Below are positions 44,354 to 54,144 of a DNA stretch of 64,000 bases, in pieces (position 1 is the stretch's first letter; each line of letters opens with the position of its first letter). The stretch comes from Anthostomella pinea (taxonomy: Eukaryota; Ascomycota; Sordariomycetes; Xylariales; Xylariaceae). The DNA is taken from the NCBI GenBank assembly GCA_963556695.1, contig CAUWAG010000018.1, positions 4,712,001-4,776,000 on the forward strand, given 5' to 3'. The notes beneath the pieces were generated by a model. The model saw only the letters and a program-made list of their open reading frames with translations. It was not told the origin of the DNA and searched no databases. Both the position numbers and the translations under genes were made by a program.

Positions 44354-45271
44354 ATGGATAGCAAGGCGCCGGCGGGGGAGTTGGAGTTACCGCCACCCCC
44401 TTACACGGTCCGTGACGACGATGCCACCTCCTACAATGTCCTGCAACCGGTGTCCTTGACCTCACAGTTGCAACATCACCGCATGTCCTTACCTGACCGC
44501 ATTCGCGCAACGCAAGAGGCGCATACAACGCAACAGTCGTTCGATGACCTAGCCCTACTGGATCACCTCGTACCAGGTATCGAGACTTTCCTGGCCGATC
44601 TAGGCCGTCGGCACACGGCGCCTTCGCTCGCAACTCTTACGCTTGTACCAGAGGCAGCCGTGCCTCGAGATGCAGTACTGAGTGGGTTCGAGGAGATGCG
44701 TCAGCGGGGCGAAGTCTGTGAGGTGTCGCGAGTGGCCGTCTATCCCAATTTAACGGACGGGAAGGACTCGAAGAAAAGATCTAGTAACGCACATGGTCAG
44801 GCCAGTAGTGGCGATCAGCACTGGGCTTCTGGGAAGGAATTCAGCGATTGGGGCCGCTTTGGCGAGTTGAGTACGGCCACCGAAGACTCGACTTCGAATG
44901 ACGGAATGTTCTGGTGGCGCGACGAAGACCTGGCGCATCGTCTAGCAAGCTATATGCAGCCGAAGATCGAGAAGAGGGTTTCTACAAAGCACATGTCGGT
45001 TGTGCAGAACGTTGTAGAGCAGCGACTCCCGGCCCAAAAGGATAAGAAAGGTTGGGCTTGGGGGAGACGTGTTTCCGGAAGCGGAAAGCGAGGCGAGGAT
45101 GTGTTACCGGCCGTAAAGCCCGTGGCATCGGAGGACCAACAGCAAGCTCCGGACAGGGTCCAAATGTCTGTCATTGCGGATAAGGTCGCATTTCGCCGGG
45201 AGAACGACTTTGGAATTTGGGAGAGTCTTGGCGGATGGGCCATTGTGGTAGCTGTGCGGGTACGCACGTAG
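44354..45271 (+). CDS. Conserved fungal hypothetical protein with PPPPY motif
   Basis: An intact single-exon gene of 305 residues beginning MDSKAPAGELELPPPPYTVR. PPPPY is a PPxY motif, the usual ligand of WW domains such as those of Rsp5/Nedd4 ubiquitin ligases; that link is inference. A central region FDDLALLDHLVPGIETFLAD followed by TLTLVPEAAVP, and the C-terminal DKVAFRRENDFGIWESLGGW then IVVAVRVRT, are recognised as conserved in uncharacterised fungal proteins. The middle (135-190) is Ser/Lys-rich. No transmembrane segment or signal peptide. Role unknown. Confidence 0.7.
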   Translation: MDSKAPAGELELPPPPYTVRDDDATSYNVLQPVSLTSQLQHHRMSLPDRIRATQEAHTTQQSFDDLALLDHLVPGIETFLADLGRRHTAPSLATLTLVPEAAVPRDAVLSGFEEMRQRGEVCEVSRVAVYPNLTDGKDSKKRSSNAHGQASSGDQHWASGKEFSDWGRFGELSTATEDSTSNDGMFWWRDEDLAHRLASYMQPKIEKRVSTKHMSVVQNVVEQRLPAQKDKKGWAWGRRVSGSGKRGEDVLPAVKPVASEDQQQAPDRVQMSVIADKVAFRRENDFGIWESLGGWAIVVAVRVRT

Positions 45272-45536
45272 GGCTCATGACTAGGCTCCAAGGTTACCCC
45301 GGTACCATGACTTCGAGTGTTTGACCGTTTGCGTGCAGTCCGCTGATTCTTTCAACAACTTCTATCAACATCATGTGCTCAGGAGCCAACGGCGAGATCC
45401 CTTTCCCATTGTTCGTTTGATGGCCTTCGTGGTTCATTACAACCAGACCTCGGTGAGGTTAGGTTTCCCAACACCGCCCCCTTGTCGCTCACCTCCGCGA
45501 CGCCAGGGATCCTGTACGGCCAACGCTTGCATGCCA

Positions 45537-45837
45537 TGGTTGGATGTTGACATGTGCAGGTTGGTTTTCGATCTCTACCCAACCTCTTCCGGTCCCCTTT
45601 GAGAACCATCTGCATAGTTGGCGCTTCAGACTGGACTTCACAGCTGGTTGGACCGCGAACATCGAATTTCCTATGTCTACTCGGATGGTTGGACGGTGAA
45701 ATATGCAAGTTGGTTTTCGATCTCTACCCAACCTCTTCCGGTCTCATTTGAAAATCTTCCGCGTTCCATGGTTGGCGCTTCAGACTGAAACTTGACAGCT
45801 GGTTGGACCGCGAACATCGAATTTCCTATGTCTACTG
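45537..45837. repeat. Two-unit tandem duplication of about 150 bp
   Basis: Units 45537-45685 and 45686-45837 share TTGGTTTTCGATCTCTACCC, AACCTCTTCCGGTC and GGACCGCGAACATCGAATTT in the same order; the second has about six extra bases. It lies between two genes and is non-coding as far as can be seen. Confidence 0.85.
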
Positions 45838-46177
45838 GGCTTACCTTGGCTCCTACGATTTCCCCGGCTCTTCTCAGAGCCCGCACATGACAACTAACAT
45901 TTCTACTTCACAATATCTTGATGGCGCACAACTCACTAACGCAGCGAGTCGAGCTGAAGCATCCTTTGTTCATCATATTACATTACGCCAACACTGCAAC
46001 AGATGGCCTGTAGTGTCAACACGTGGACATGGCTCTCCTCTGTTCGAGGGAGCCAACTGGCTTTTGGTGCTCGCTTGGTGTCGGTTACTGTTCATTATAA
46101 GTAAGAGCATGACGAGCTTACCTTTCGCTCCTGGATCTCTGACCACGCAGCGGCCCATACACCGCACCCACTCACCA

Positions 46178-47937
46178 TGGCCCAGCCAGGACAAGAAGGC
46201 GGGCCGAAGCCTGAGTCAACAACCCTTGCTGGTAGCTCTGACCTACGACACCAAGCTACTACTGCGAAAGGCATCGGCAAACCTAAACTGCCCGTGAGGT
46301 GCCAGATTACGTGGTAAACAGGTTCCGTACTCTCTTCAGCCGTGCCAAGACTGCTACCAAAGTCAGCCCCCGTACCGACCCTAGTGCCGAACCCCAACGC
46401 CCAACTGTATGGGACCGCCTCGATGATAACGTCCTCGAAAGGATCTGCAAAGAGATTCGACACTCTCCTAGCTGGGTACACTTCATTTTCGAGACGGACC
46501 CTGGATATTCCGGGAATCCCCTCGCTGCACAACGCCAGTCCGCGTATACCAATAACACCGGTTTCAGCATAGACAATGAGGAGCGCCCCGTGCTACGCCA
46601 CAAGCCGGTGATCATCAGACCGGTAAACCTCGAAACCCTGAACAGAGAAGTGGAGGTGAATAAGTCCTGGTGGGCGGCCGAGTCGATTTGGGAAGGCCTC
46701 AGCCGTTCCGGCTTCATCGATGCTATGGTCGTCCTGGCCAAAGGCAATGTCGACGTGATCGATACCCACAAACCCCCATGGTCTAAAATCGAAGTTGCTA
46801 TAAGGGACGCCTCGGTCGCAGCACTGGCGCAGCTCGAAGGCCGGGTGCATCTTGGCGACGACCCCTTCGAAATCGAGTTGAACATGGAGTTTCAAACTCC
46901 GAGAGTAAGGCGAAAGGTAGATTGGTTTTTCCTGGACGGGTTCATTCAGGCTTGGATCGTCACAGCCCTCCGAGACGAGAATAATATGCCCCAATGCAAC
47001 GCCCTGGAGATCGCGGTCTACGTACTTAGACTCCAAGACCTATACAAGGGATGTTTAAGCATCTCAGCCACGAGCGCAATCCGAGACGGATGACGGAACC
47101 ACCAAGGGGTCCGCAGACACCGGGCGGCGGACACTTTGGCAGCTTGGCCCAGATCTTTCTTCACCTGACGAACGTCGACGGAGGTGATGGTGCCTCACTT
47201 GAAGAGTACAGGATCCTCGTTGGCGACGTCCCGCCAGATGTCCAGCCCTGGAAGATGGAGCGAGTCGAGGCCCAGTGGATTGGGGGAGCACCACCCAATC
47301 CATCCCTGCCCGGTATCATTACGAGCCCCGAGATCACCAACGTCAACGATACGAGGATGATGCGTTTTGTAAAACGGGAGATGGATCTCTTCGTCACCAC
47401 CCATCGTAAATTCTGTTTCGATTACATCGCCACCTCAGAAGACAAGCTCACCCGAACCAGTTCTGGGATTGGCTGTCTACCCCAAACGGCGTAATCTGGC
47501 TCGAAACGGAACGTCTGGGCATGGCATGGCGTTCTACTTCTGCGTGCCATTGGTGGTTTGCGAACGAAGGCAGAAGCGACTGGCTTGACACACCCCCTGG
47601 GGTAGCTTGGCTGAGTAGCCAAAGCGCTGAAACCTTCCTTAAATCGGATCAAGCCCAGCTGTAGGCGAAGCTCAAACTGACCGACGATGGAAGAAAATTC
47701 GCACACAGGCCGTGGTACGATACACCTGCTGGAAAGAAATGGTACGACGACCACTGCTACCGCGGTCACCCCCCAGATCTGAGTCCGCCAAGATCAGAGG
47801 AACTGATTCCCTATGCTGGGCGTCTCTTACCGGTTGAATTACCGGTTGAGTTCCAAATCATACCCCCTCAGTTGTGGTGCTTTATAAGATACCGCAGCGG
47901 GTATCTGCCCCCTGAGCGCAGATATAATCCCGCCTGA
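46178..47937 (+). pseudogene. Broken gene for a protein with W-x-x-TP-x-G repeats
   Basis: The start CACCATGGCC at 46178 gives MAQPGQEGGPKPESTTLAGS. After a one-base slip near 46297 the frame continues VPDYVVNRFRTLFSRAKTAT, VWDRLDDNVLERICKEIRHS and WAAESIWEGLSRSGFIDAMV. A second slip near 47050 leads to GGGHFGSLAQIFLHLT and FVKREMDLFVTTHRKFCFDY. A third near 47460 leads to FWDWLSTPNGVIWLETE, SDWLDTPPGVAWLSS and, past a TAG at about 47662, RPWYDTPAGKKWYDDH, stopping at 47937. The repeated [FW]xxW-[LY]-x-TPxG-xxW pattern shows the last frame is genuine. No introns explain the slips. Family and function not recognised. Confidence 0.6.
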
Positions 47938-48533
47938 GAAGAGGTACCAGCCAAAGGCAAAGGAAAACAAGTAGCTCGATGATGGTCGTCGCGTTCGTCT
48001 ATGGCGTTGAACCCCCTTGGGCACTTACGATCAATCGGGTAGTGAGAAGAGGTCACCGTGGTGACGGCGGGGTGGGTTTGTCTTTCGTTTGCGCGTCTTT
48101 CTCGAGGCGTTTGGTGTTATGTTTTTCCTATTTTGTTTCATCTCTCCAGTATTTGGCGTTCATAGTTCTGCGGTTACTCACATCTGCTTAATAACGTCAA
48201 TTGACATTGTCCACTCTTTTACATTGCTATTTAACTATATGTCAATCTAGAGACTTCACTCGATATGCTGGCAATGGCACGACACCTATACTGCGTGCCC
48301 ACAGAAAGTTTTGCGAGGTGATCACACCCAGGAAGTTTAACGGGAGTTTTCATGATAACGAGTCTTTCATTCTTACGTCCTCAGTCCTACGACTTACGGT
48401 CGAACCGCCTTGGAGATGTCCTCACCCAGCGCCGAACGTTTAAGCTATGAACAGGTCTAGAATTGTGAGGCCGCGTCCTACTTAGCATTCTGGAGTTCAT
48501 CTCCACTTGTCTCAGACAAACCCTCGTGCACTA
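47938..48533. other. Intergenic region
   Basis: No supported feature. Confidence 0.5.
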
Positions 48534-50086
48534 TCAAGCTGAGGCCATGGCATCGTATCCATACAGCCACGGCTGTACTTTGGGACAGGTCCTTTAGAGT
48601 TGTGTTAGTGGTGGGGTTTCGGAAAGGATGTGGATGACCAAACAACATACCATCTACTTGGATACTCGCTAATAGGGGGCTGCTCCCCGGTCATGATCTT
48701 ATCCCTTGTCTCTTGCAGTGGCCCGTCTGGGAGATGAAAATCCCGTCTCTTGGTTAACTGGTTAGTATGACAACGCAGACGCACTTCCTTGCGGCACATG
48801 AGACATGAGGAGGCCTTACCTGCTTGAGTGCCTGATCAGCCACCTCCTCGACCCTCTCTTTCCGAAGCTTTTCATATACCCCCAATACGCGGGGGATATC
48901 CGCGGCTTGACTAATTGTGCCCAGCAGCCGGCCGAGCACCGCGCCGTCTTCTATGGCCGTGTTTGCGCCCTGGGCCAAATATGGGAGCATAGGGTGGCAG
49001 GAGTCTCCCCTGTGATCATGGTTCAATAAGAGGCTTTAAAAAAGGGCAAGGTGAAGCTTACGCCATGGTGAAACGCCCGCTCTTGTGATTCCACGTCTGG
49101 AGCGAGGCGACTTTTCTCAATGTCAGTATTGGATCCCCCATTCCAGAATTCTCGTTCACAGAGTTCTACCCACAATGCATCAGCCTCCACTTGTCTACGG
49201 CCTTGACGCAGTTCAGCAATCTCGTCAAACTACAGCTAGTCAGTGCCACATCCGTTTCAGGACCGCAGGGAACCCACATAGGATCCCATCCTCGAAACAG
49301 CTCCCGCATCTCATCTATGTCCGCAGCGGCCCTGGAGCAGCCCTCCGGCAAGCTATCCGGACAGAGCAGCACCAGGTTGAACTCCTTCCCGGCGCGGACC
49401 GAGTAGCCCACCACGTGGGAATGGGGCCCGATCCAGAAGTTCACGCTCGGCTTCGCCGCCAACTGCGCCAGTTCCGGATCGTCCCTTAGGTCCTCGGACT
49501 TGAGGATGATGCGGTAGGCCAGATCGCCCGTCGGCGCGGGTCGCATGGGCCAGCCGATGAGCAGGTCACGCGCCCGCGACCACAGGCCGTCCGCGGCGAG
49601 CACCACGTCGCCTTCCACCGTCTCCCGCGAGCCGCCCGCGAGCGTCACCGTTGCGGCCGCGAAATCGATGTCCTCGACCTCGGCGCCGGTGCGGATCTGC
49701 ACGCCCAGCTGCTGCGCGTGCGACAGCATCGCCGCCTGCAGGTCCACCCGGTGGACGTCCCAGAAGGGTGCGCCGTAGCGGAGCGCCATGTTCTCCTGCC
49801 AGTGCGGGTCGCTTGATAGTACCTTGGTGCCGTCGAAGCGGTGCACGCTGAGGCTTGTGGGCTCGGCGACTAGCGGCGCCAATGCGTATGCGATCCCCCA
49901 CCGGCGGAGGAGGCGCGTCGCGTTGGGCGTTAGTTGAAGCCCAGCGCCCACCTCGTGGAGCGAGGGCGCCTTTTCGAGCACTGTACAGCGGTGGCCGGCG
50001 AGTGTTGTCGAGATGGCGGCCGATAGGCCTGCGAGGCCGCCGCCGATGACGATGAGGTGCAGCTGGTGCTCTGTGCTTCTGTCCAT
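48534..50086 (-). CDS. FAD-dependent monooxygenase, salicylate-hydroxylase type
   Basis: A group A flavoprotein hydroxylase of 438 residues using NAD(P)H and O2 on an aromatic substrate. Five exons join with consistent phases: 50086-49170, 49115-49062, 49009-48820, 48748-48651 and 48591-48534. The FAD-binding GxGxxG is LIVIGGGLAGLSAA (15-24), the DG motif is VVLAADGLWSRARDLL (161-176), and the GD motif is GDSCHPMLPYLAQGANTAIED (325 on, split here for length: GDSCHPML / PYLAQGANTAIED). The last exon gives VQPWLYGYDAMASA, the usual C-terminal W-x-YGYD ending. No signal peptide, so cytosolic. No polyketide synthase or other cluster enzyme is adjacent. The precise substrate cannot be told. Confidence 0.92.
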
Positions 50087-51438
50087 TGCAAGATCGATGC
50101 AGTCGAGTATAAATGGGATGGTGTGGGAGGACTACCTCTAGTGTCCGTTGGAGCTCTACTTGCTCTATGTGGCTCTTTATTATCTGCACGTCACTCGTGG
50201 TTCGCGGTGTTCTACCGCGGGTGAACATGGCGCCTCCAGTAGGTGTCTCCCAATTGAAACAGGGGTGCATGTGACTATGCTGTGCTTGCTCCGCACGCGG
50301 TACATGATAGCGGGATTCCCAACTTCCCCCCTTTTGATCAATTGTGGGGTATCAGTGGCTTCTTACTATACCTCCTCCGTTCAACTGCCGGGATTCCCCA
50401 TCCGGCTGTGTCAGCTTCAGCAGCTGGCACATGCAGTCTAAGACAGAGCATATCTGCGGGTAGATCTGCGGGTAGCTAAGTAGATAGGCCGCCATCCAAC
50501 GGCCGTGCCGATTCTGAACGAGCAACGAGTTAACTAGCTAGTCGCGGGGAGCAGGCCGCATTCTACTCAGCTCGTTCCTCCGGCCCGGGGCCGATTTCTA
50601 ACCACAACCGCGTACCTGACGATGCCATGCTGTGGCTTGTGACGGTGGTCCAGAATCACCTTGCGTATAGTTCCTCCCCTGGGAATCTGGCAGGCTGCCT
50701 CCCCTCACGACCTAGTTCTCTGTCGCAGGTGCAGCATTGTTTGAGAACTTTCTGCCCCAACGGGCAACTTACCTTGCGAACACCGGGTTGGCTCTCAGCG
50801 GTGCTGGAGATATGACACAACTGACCTCTGGTGCCATGATGAGCCCCAGTGTTGACGTGATAGGGCAGTGCAGGCGAGTGGTCGGGAACGTGATAATGGC
50901 ACCGAATGTCTGTTCGGGCCTTTCTGTCGCGGCGGTGGCACAGCAGATCTGATCTATCTGGTCTAACAGGGGCGCAAAGAGTCCCATTGCTGTGAATAGC
51001 TCGAATGCAGGGCTCTTGATTGACGCAAATTGGGTGACGAAGGTTCGTAGCTAGGCACCAAAAACACTTCTAAGATGTCCCTTGGGTTTTGGCTGGTCAG
51101 TGTCGCACCGAGTGTGGCGTTGGGAACAGATTCGTCTTCGATCCCTCGTCGACATTGTCGCGTGGCGGCCACACGCTGTCGCTTGCGCCCTCACGGCTAC
51201 GCGAGCTGGCCCATTCACTCCGGCCAAGTAACTTACTAGAAGGCCTCCAGCTACAGCGCTCACCCGAGGCTGAAGGGAAAGGCAGACAAAGCCCGGAATC
51301 GGTAAGGACGTGTCATCCCGAGAATCACGTTTCCTCGACGGCACCCTCATGGTGTGAATCACTGCTTGCCTGTAATACTGCTGACACGTGCTCCACGGAC
51401 TCAGTGGTGCTGCCAGTTTGCTACAAGACTGGACGGTC
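50087..51438. other. Intergenic region
   Basis: About 1.35 kb without recognisable product. Overlapping opposite-strand frames at 51051-51494 are not supported by any motif. Confidence 0.45.
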
Positions 51439-51653
51439 CACTCAGCCCTCATAAGTCTCTGGACGCGCCAAGTTGTGAGGATTCCCGACCACACGTGGAA
51501 AATTAGCTAATACTGGAATAATCAGACAAGAATAAGCAGCTCTAGCTTGATACGACGCTTTAATTGCTTATTCCAGTGCGCTTATTCCAATTTCATAAAT
51601 TCACTGGCAGTTGCTGATACGGGTGGTGTACGGAGACTTATGAGGGTTCAGTG
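51439..51653. mobile_element. MITE-like element 1 (215 bp)
   Basis: Terminal inverted repeats: CACTCAGCCCTCATAAGTCTC at the left and, reading inward from the right, CACTGAACCCTCATAAGTCTC. The interior holds CTTATTCCA motifs. A TA follows the right end; the left has TC, possibly a mutated TA. No coding capacity. A relative lies at 53776-53996. Confidence 0.68.
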
Positions 51654-52037
51654 TATCAGAGCTTGGCTCATTGAATCACCTACCTGAGTAGAGACATAGC
51701 TCAAGCTAATGGTTCTCTCTTGAGATTCCGTTGTCTTCTGTTCAGACTAGTTTTCATCCAACGTCCAATTTAATGTGATTCACGGAGCAAGAAAAGTCAG
51801 TGGAAGTCCATGAATGTGCTGACATCCTTCAATCACCATGTCAGTCTCAAGCAACAGGACCATCGGGATACTTTCTCTCGTAGACTCGGCCTACTTAAGT
51901 ACTGCAGACAGTGGCCTTGTTGAGAGCATGAAACCACACACACACACACGCACAACTATCTATCTGAGTCTTCAACAAGCCTCTCAATCAGTCCACTGCA
52001 TCTCCTGCAGCGAGCCCGCTTCAAGTTCCGAGCCAAC
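51654..52037. other. Upstream region of the large cysteine-ribbon gene
   Basis: Contains a short (CA)n tract near 51935-51950 and a probable leader. No other feature seen. Confidence 0.45.
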
Positions 52038-53570
52038 ATGTCACACCCCGACTCCGGTACCAGTGGATCACACAACTCCCAACCACGGGGACCACCCCTA
52101 GGATTCAAGGATACTAAGGTCGAAGAGAATACGTTCAAATGTGTTATTTGCGGATACGAGCGTTCCACTGCGAACTTGAACCCTACCAAGAAGAACGTAT
52201 GCGACTGGTGTTGCTGGGGATGGGATGGGGACAACGACATCCCCCTGGAAGATGCACCAGCCAATTGTTATGGACTTCTACACGACAAATGCCCGACGTT
52301 GATACAACAACAAATCTTCACCACCTCGAAAACCTTTTGTGGCAACTGCCTCAAACTACTGGATCCGCAACCATCTGACGCGTGGACTGGCTACAATGTT
52401 GCCACTGGATCCGGTCATAGGGGCTCTGTGCCAGGTTTCTCGACGCCTGTCACCCCGGAATTTGAACACGGTGCCCTTGGAGGAGCTGCGGCGAGCTCGA
52501 CATCGCTTTCACCCGCAGCCCCGTCTCAGGGTGGTGGATATAGTTTCGCCACAACTTCAGCTGATCCGGGACCTGCAGAGGCCGCAAGCTCGTCGACGCA
52601 GGGATTTTCCACAAAGAGGCGATGCTTTGCCTGCCGGAATGAGTTTGAGCTGGAGCACTTCAAGTACTTGAAATCCAAAGAGATAAATTTTTCACCATGT
52701 TGCCGAGATTGCCGTGCTAAAGGGGAAACTCCAGGAGGCATGCCAGTATGCAGTTCATGTGGTCTTGTATTGGAAGATCAAGCTGCGGACCAATCGACTG
52801 GAGACGCTGGGACCGCACGGATATGTCAATGGTGCACGCGGGGTAAACCAGTCGGTAATCTCAATCGGCGGAAAAGACAGATCTGGGAAGCTGAAGGCGA
52901 GCATCCATTGCATGCGTGGTGTTCTAGACACATGGAACCGCACGAAAAGCACTTCTTTGATCAGAGAAAAGACGGCAGCTTCAGTGCACTTTGCAGCGTG
53001 GTGGTAGAAAGGGAGAGAGTCGGGGCTAGAATACGCAAGGAATAGAAAGAACCAGAACAACCAGGGAGAACTTGGGACACCGGCGATGAGTATGCCTGGT
53101 GTGCGATCTGTCGGAAGCAAGTGGAGATCGACAACTTCCAATTCCATTCCAGTGGTCAGTATGAATATCCTCATTCTGTCTGTAAGCAGCACCCCAATCA
53201 AGGCGACTCGGACACCGAAAACGACCCTCCCATGCCTGAGTGTATTAGGTGCCATAAACGGAAGCACCTCAGCCAATATTCAGCGTGCAAAAAGCTCGAC
53301 GGCAAGCCAATCCGACATGCCACAAATGTGTGCAGACACAATCCGTGTACAAGGAAGGATATAAAGCCAAACGGAAAAGGGAATCCACGCCCACGGCCGC
53401 CCAGGACACAAGCGAATCTGACGCCTAACAACGCGGCTATATGGTCATGGATAAGGGCTACTCACCAACTGCTGGCAAAGGAGCGGGTTTTTCAGGAGGA
53501 GGGTAAGACAGAGGAGAGTGGGGAGAATGTCTTCCTTTTCAGTTCGGTTCTGGGGCGTTGGTGTGATTGA
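52038..53570 (+). CDS. Large protein with about seven Cx2C zinc-ribbon modules
   Basis: A protein of roughly 500 residues with repeated ribbons: CVICGYERSTANLN...CDWC, FCGNCLKLL, CFACRNEFELEHFKYLKS...CCRDC, CSSCGLVLE...CQWC, WCSRHMEPHEKHFFDQRK...C, WCAICRKQVEIDNFQFHSS...C and CIRCHKRKHLSQYSACKK...C. Several have the Cx2C-x8-9-F-x-x-x-S spacing of Stc1-like ribbons. A TAG at 53043-53045 interrupts the frame. A GTG...TAG stretch of 48 nt (52998-53045) could be a short in-frame intron, since removing it joins SALCS to KEPEQPG. Otherwise the stop is a nonsense mutation. Regions 125-195 and the C-terminus are low complexity. Start ATG at 52038 is the first in frame. Function unknown; protein or RNA binding is possible. 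Two MITEs flank it. Confidence 0.6.
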
Positions 53571-53775
53571 TTGTGGGCAAGTCTCGAGACCTGGAAGTCT
53601 GAGCAAGTGACGCGGCTGGCGGTAATTTGTGTGGTGAGGGGAACAGAACAATTCGTGTATTTCCTAGCGTCACCTTTTTCTTCTTCTTTTCTTTTCTCAC
53701 TCTCTCCAGACTTTACGTAGTGCAAGGGGGCTTAACCCTCTAATAAATCTAAAGGCTTTAGCATATACGCATGTA

Positions 53776-53996
53776 CCCTGAACCCTGAACCCTTATAAGT
53801 CTCCGTGTAGCCCTCATTTATCAATCAAAGGGTACGTTTATCATAAGTGGTATAAGCACGCTAGAATAAGCATCGAAGATAACTTTATAGCTATGATCTG
53901 CTTATTGATGTCAGCTTATTCCAGTATTTCCATATTTTCACTGTGATCTGGAGTTCTTCCAATCTGGCATGTATGGAGACTTATTAGGGCTGAGTG
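53776..53996. mobile_element. MITE-like element 2 (221 bp)
   Basis: The left end CCCTGAACCCTTATAAGTCTC and the right end, read inward, CACTCAGCCCTAATAAGTCTC form inverted repeats matching element 1. TA flanks both sides (53774-53775, 53997-53998), fitting a Tc1/mariner-type target. The left terminus has a small CCCTGAA duplication. No coding capacity. Confidence 0.68.
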
Positions 53997-54144
53997 TATA
54001 TGTTAGTAGATGAGCTTATCGCCGAAAAGGACTTGGCTGTCGCTGATCTTTTCTCAGCCCCGCTGGCGGTGTTCCTCCCATCTCCTCCCCATGCCGCAGC
54101 AGCCAGATCAGGTTGGTCGCATTCGCATCTAAAGCTCATTGGCA

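Noticed and set aside
49566..50270. Arg-rich 234-residue minus-strand frame
   Set aside because: It overlaps exon 1 of the FAD monooxygenase in another frame and has extreme Arg/Pro composition with no motif.
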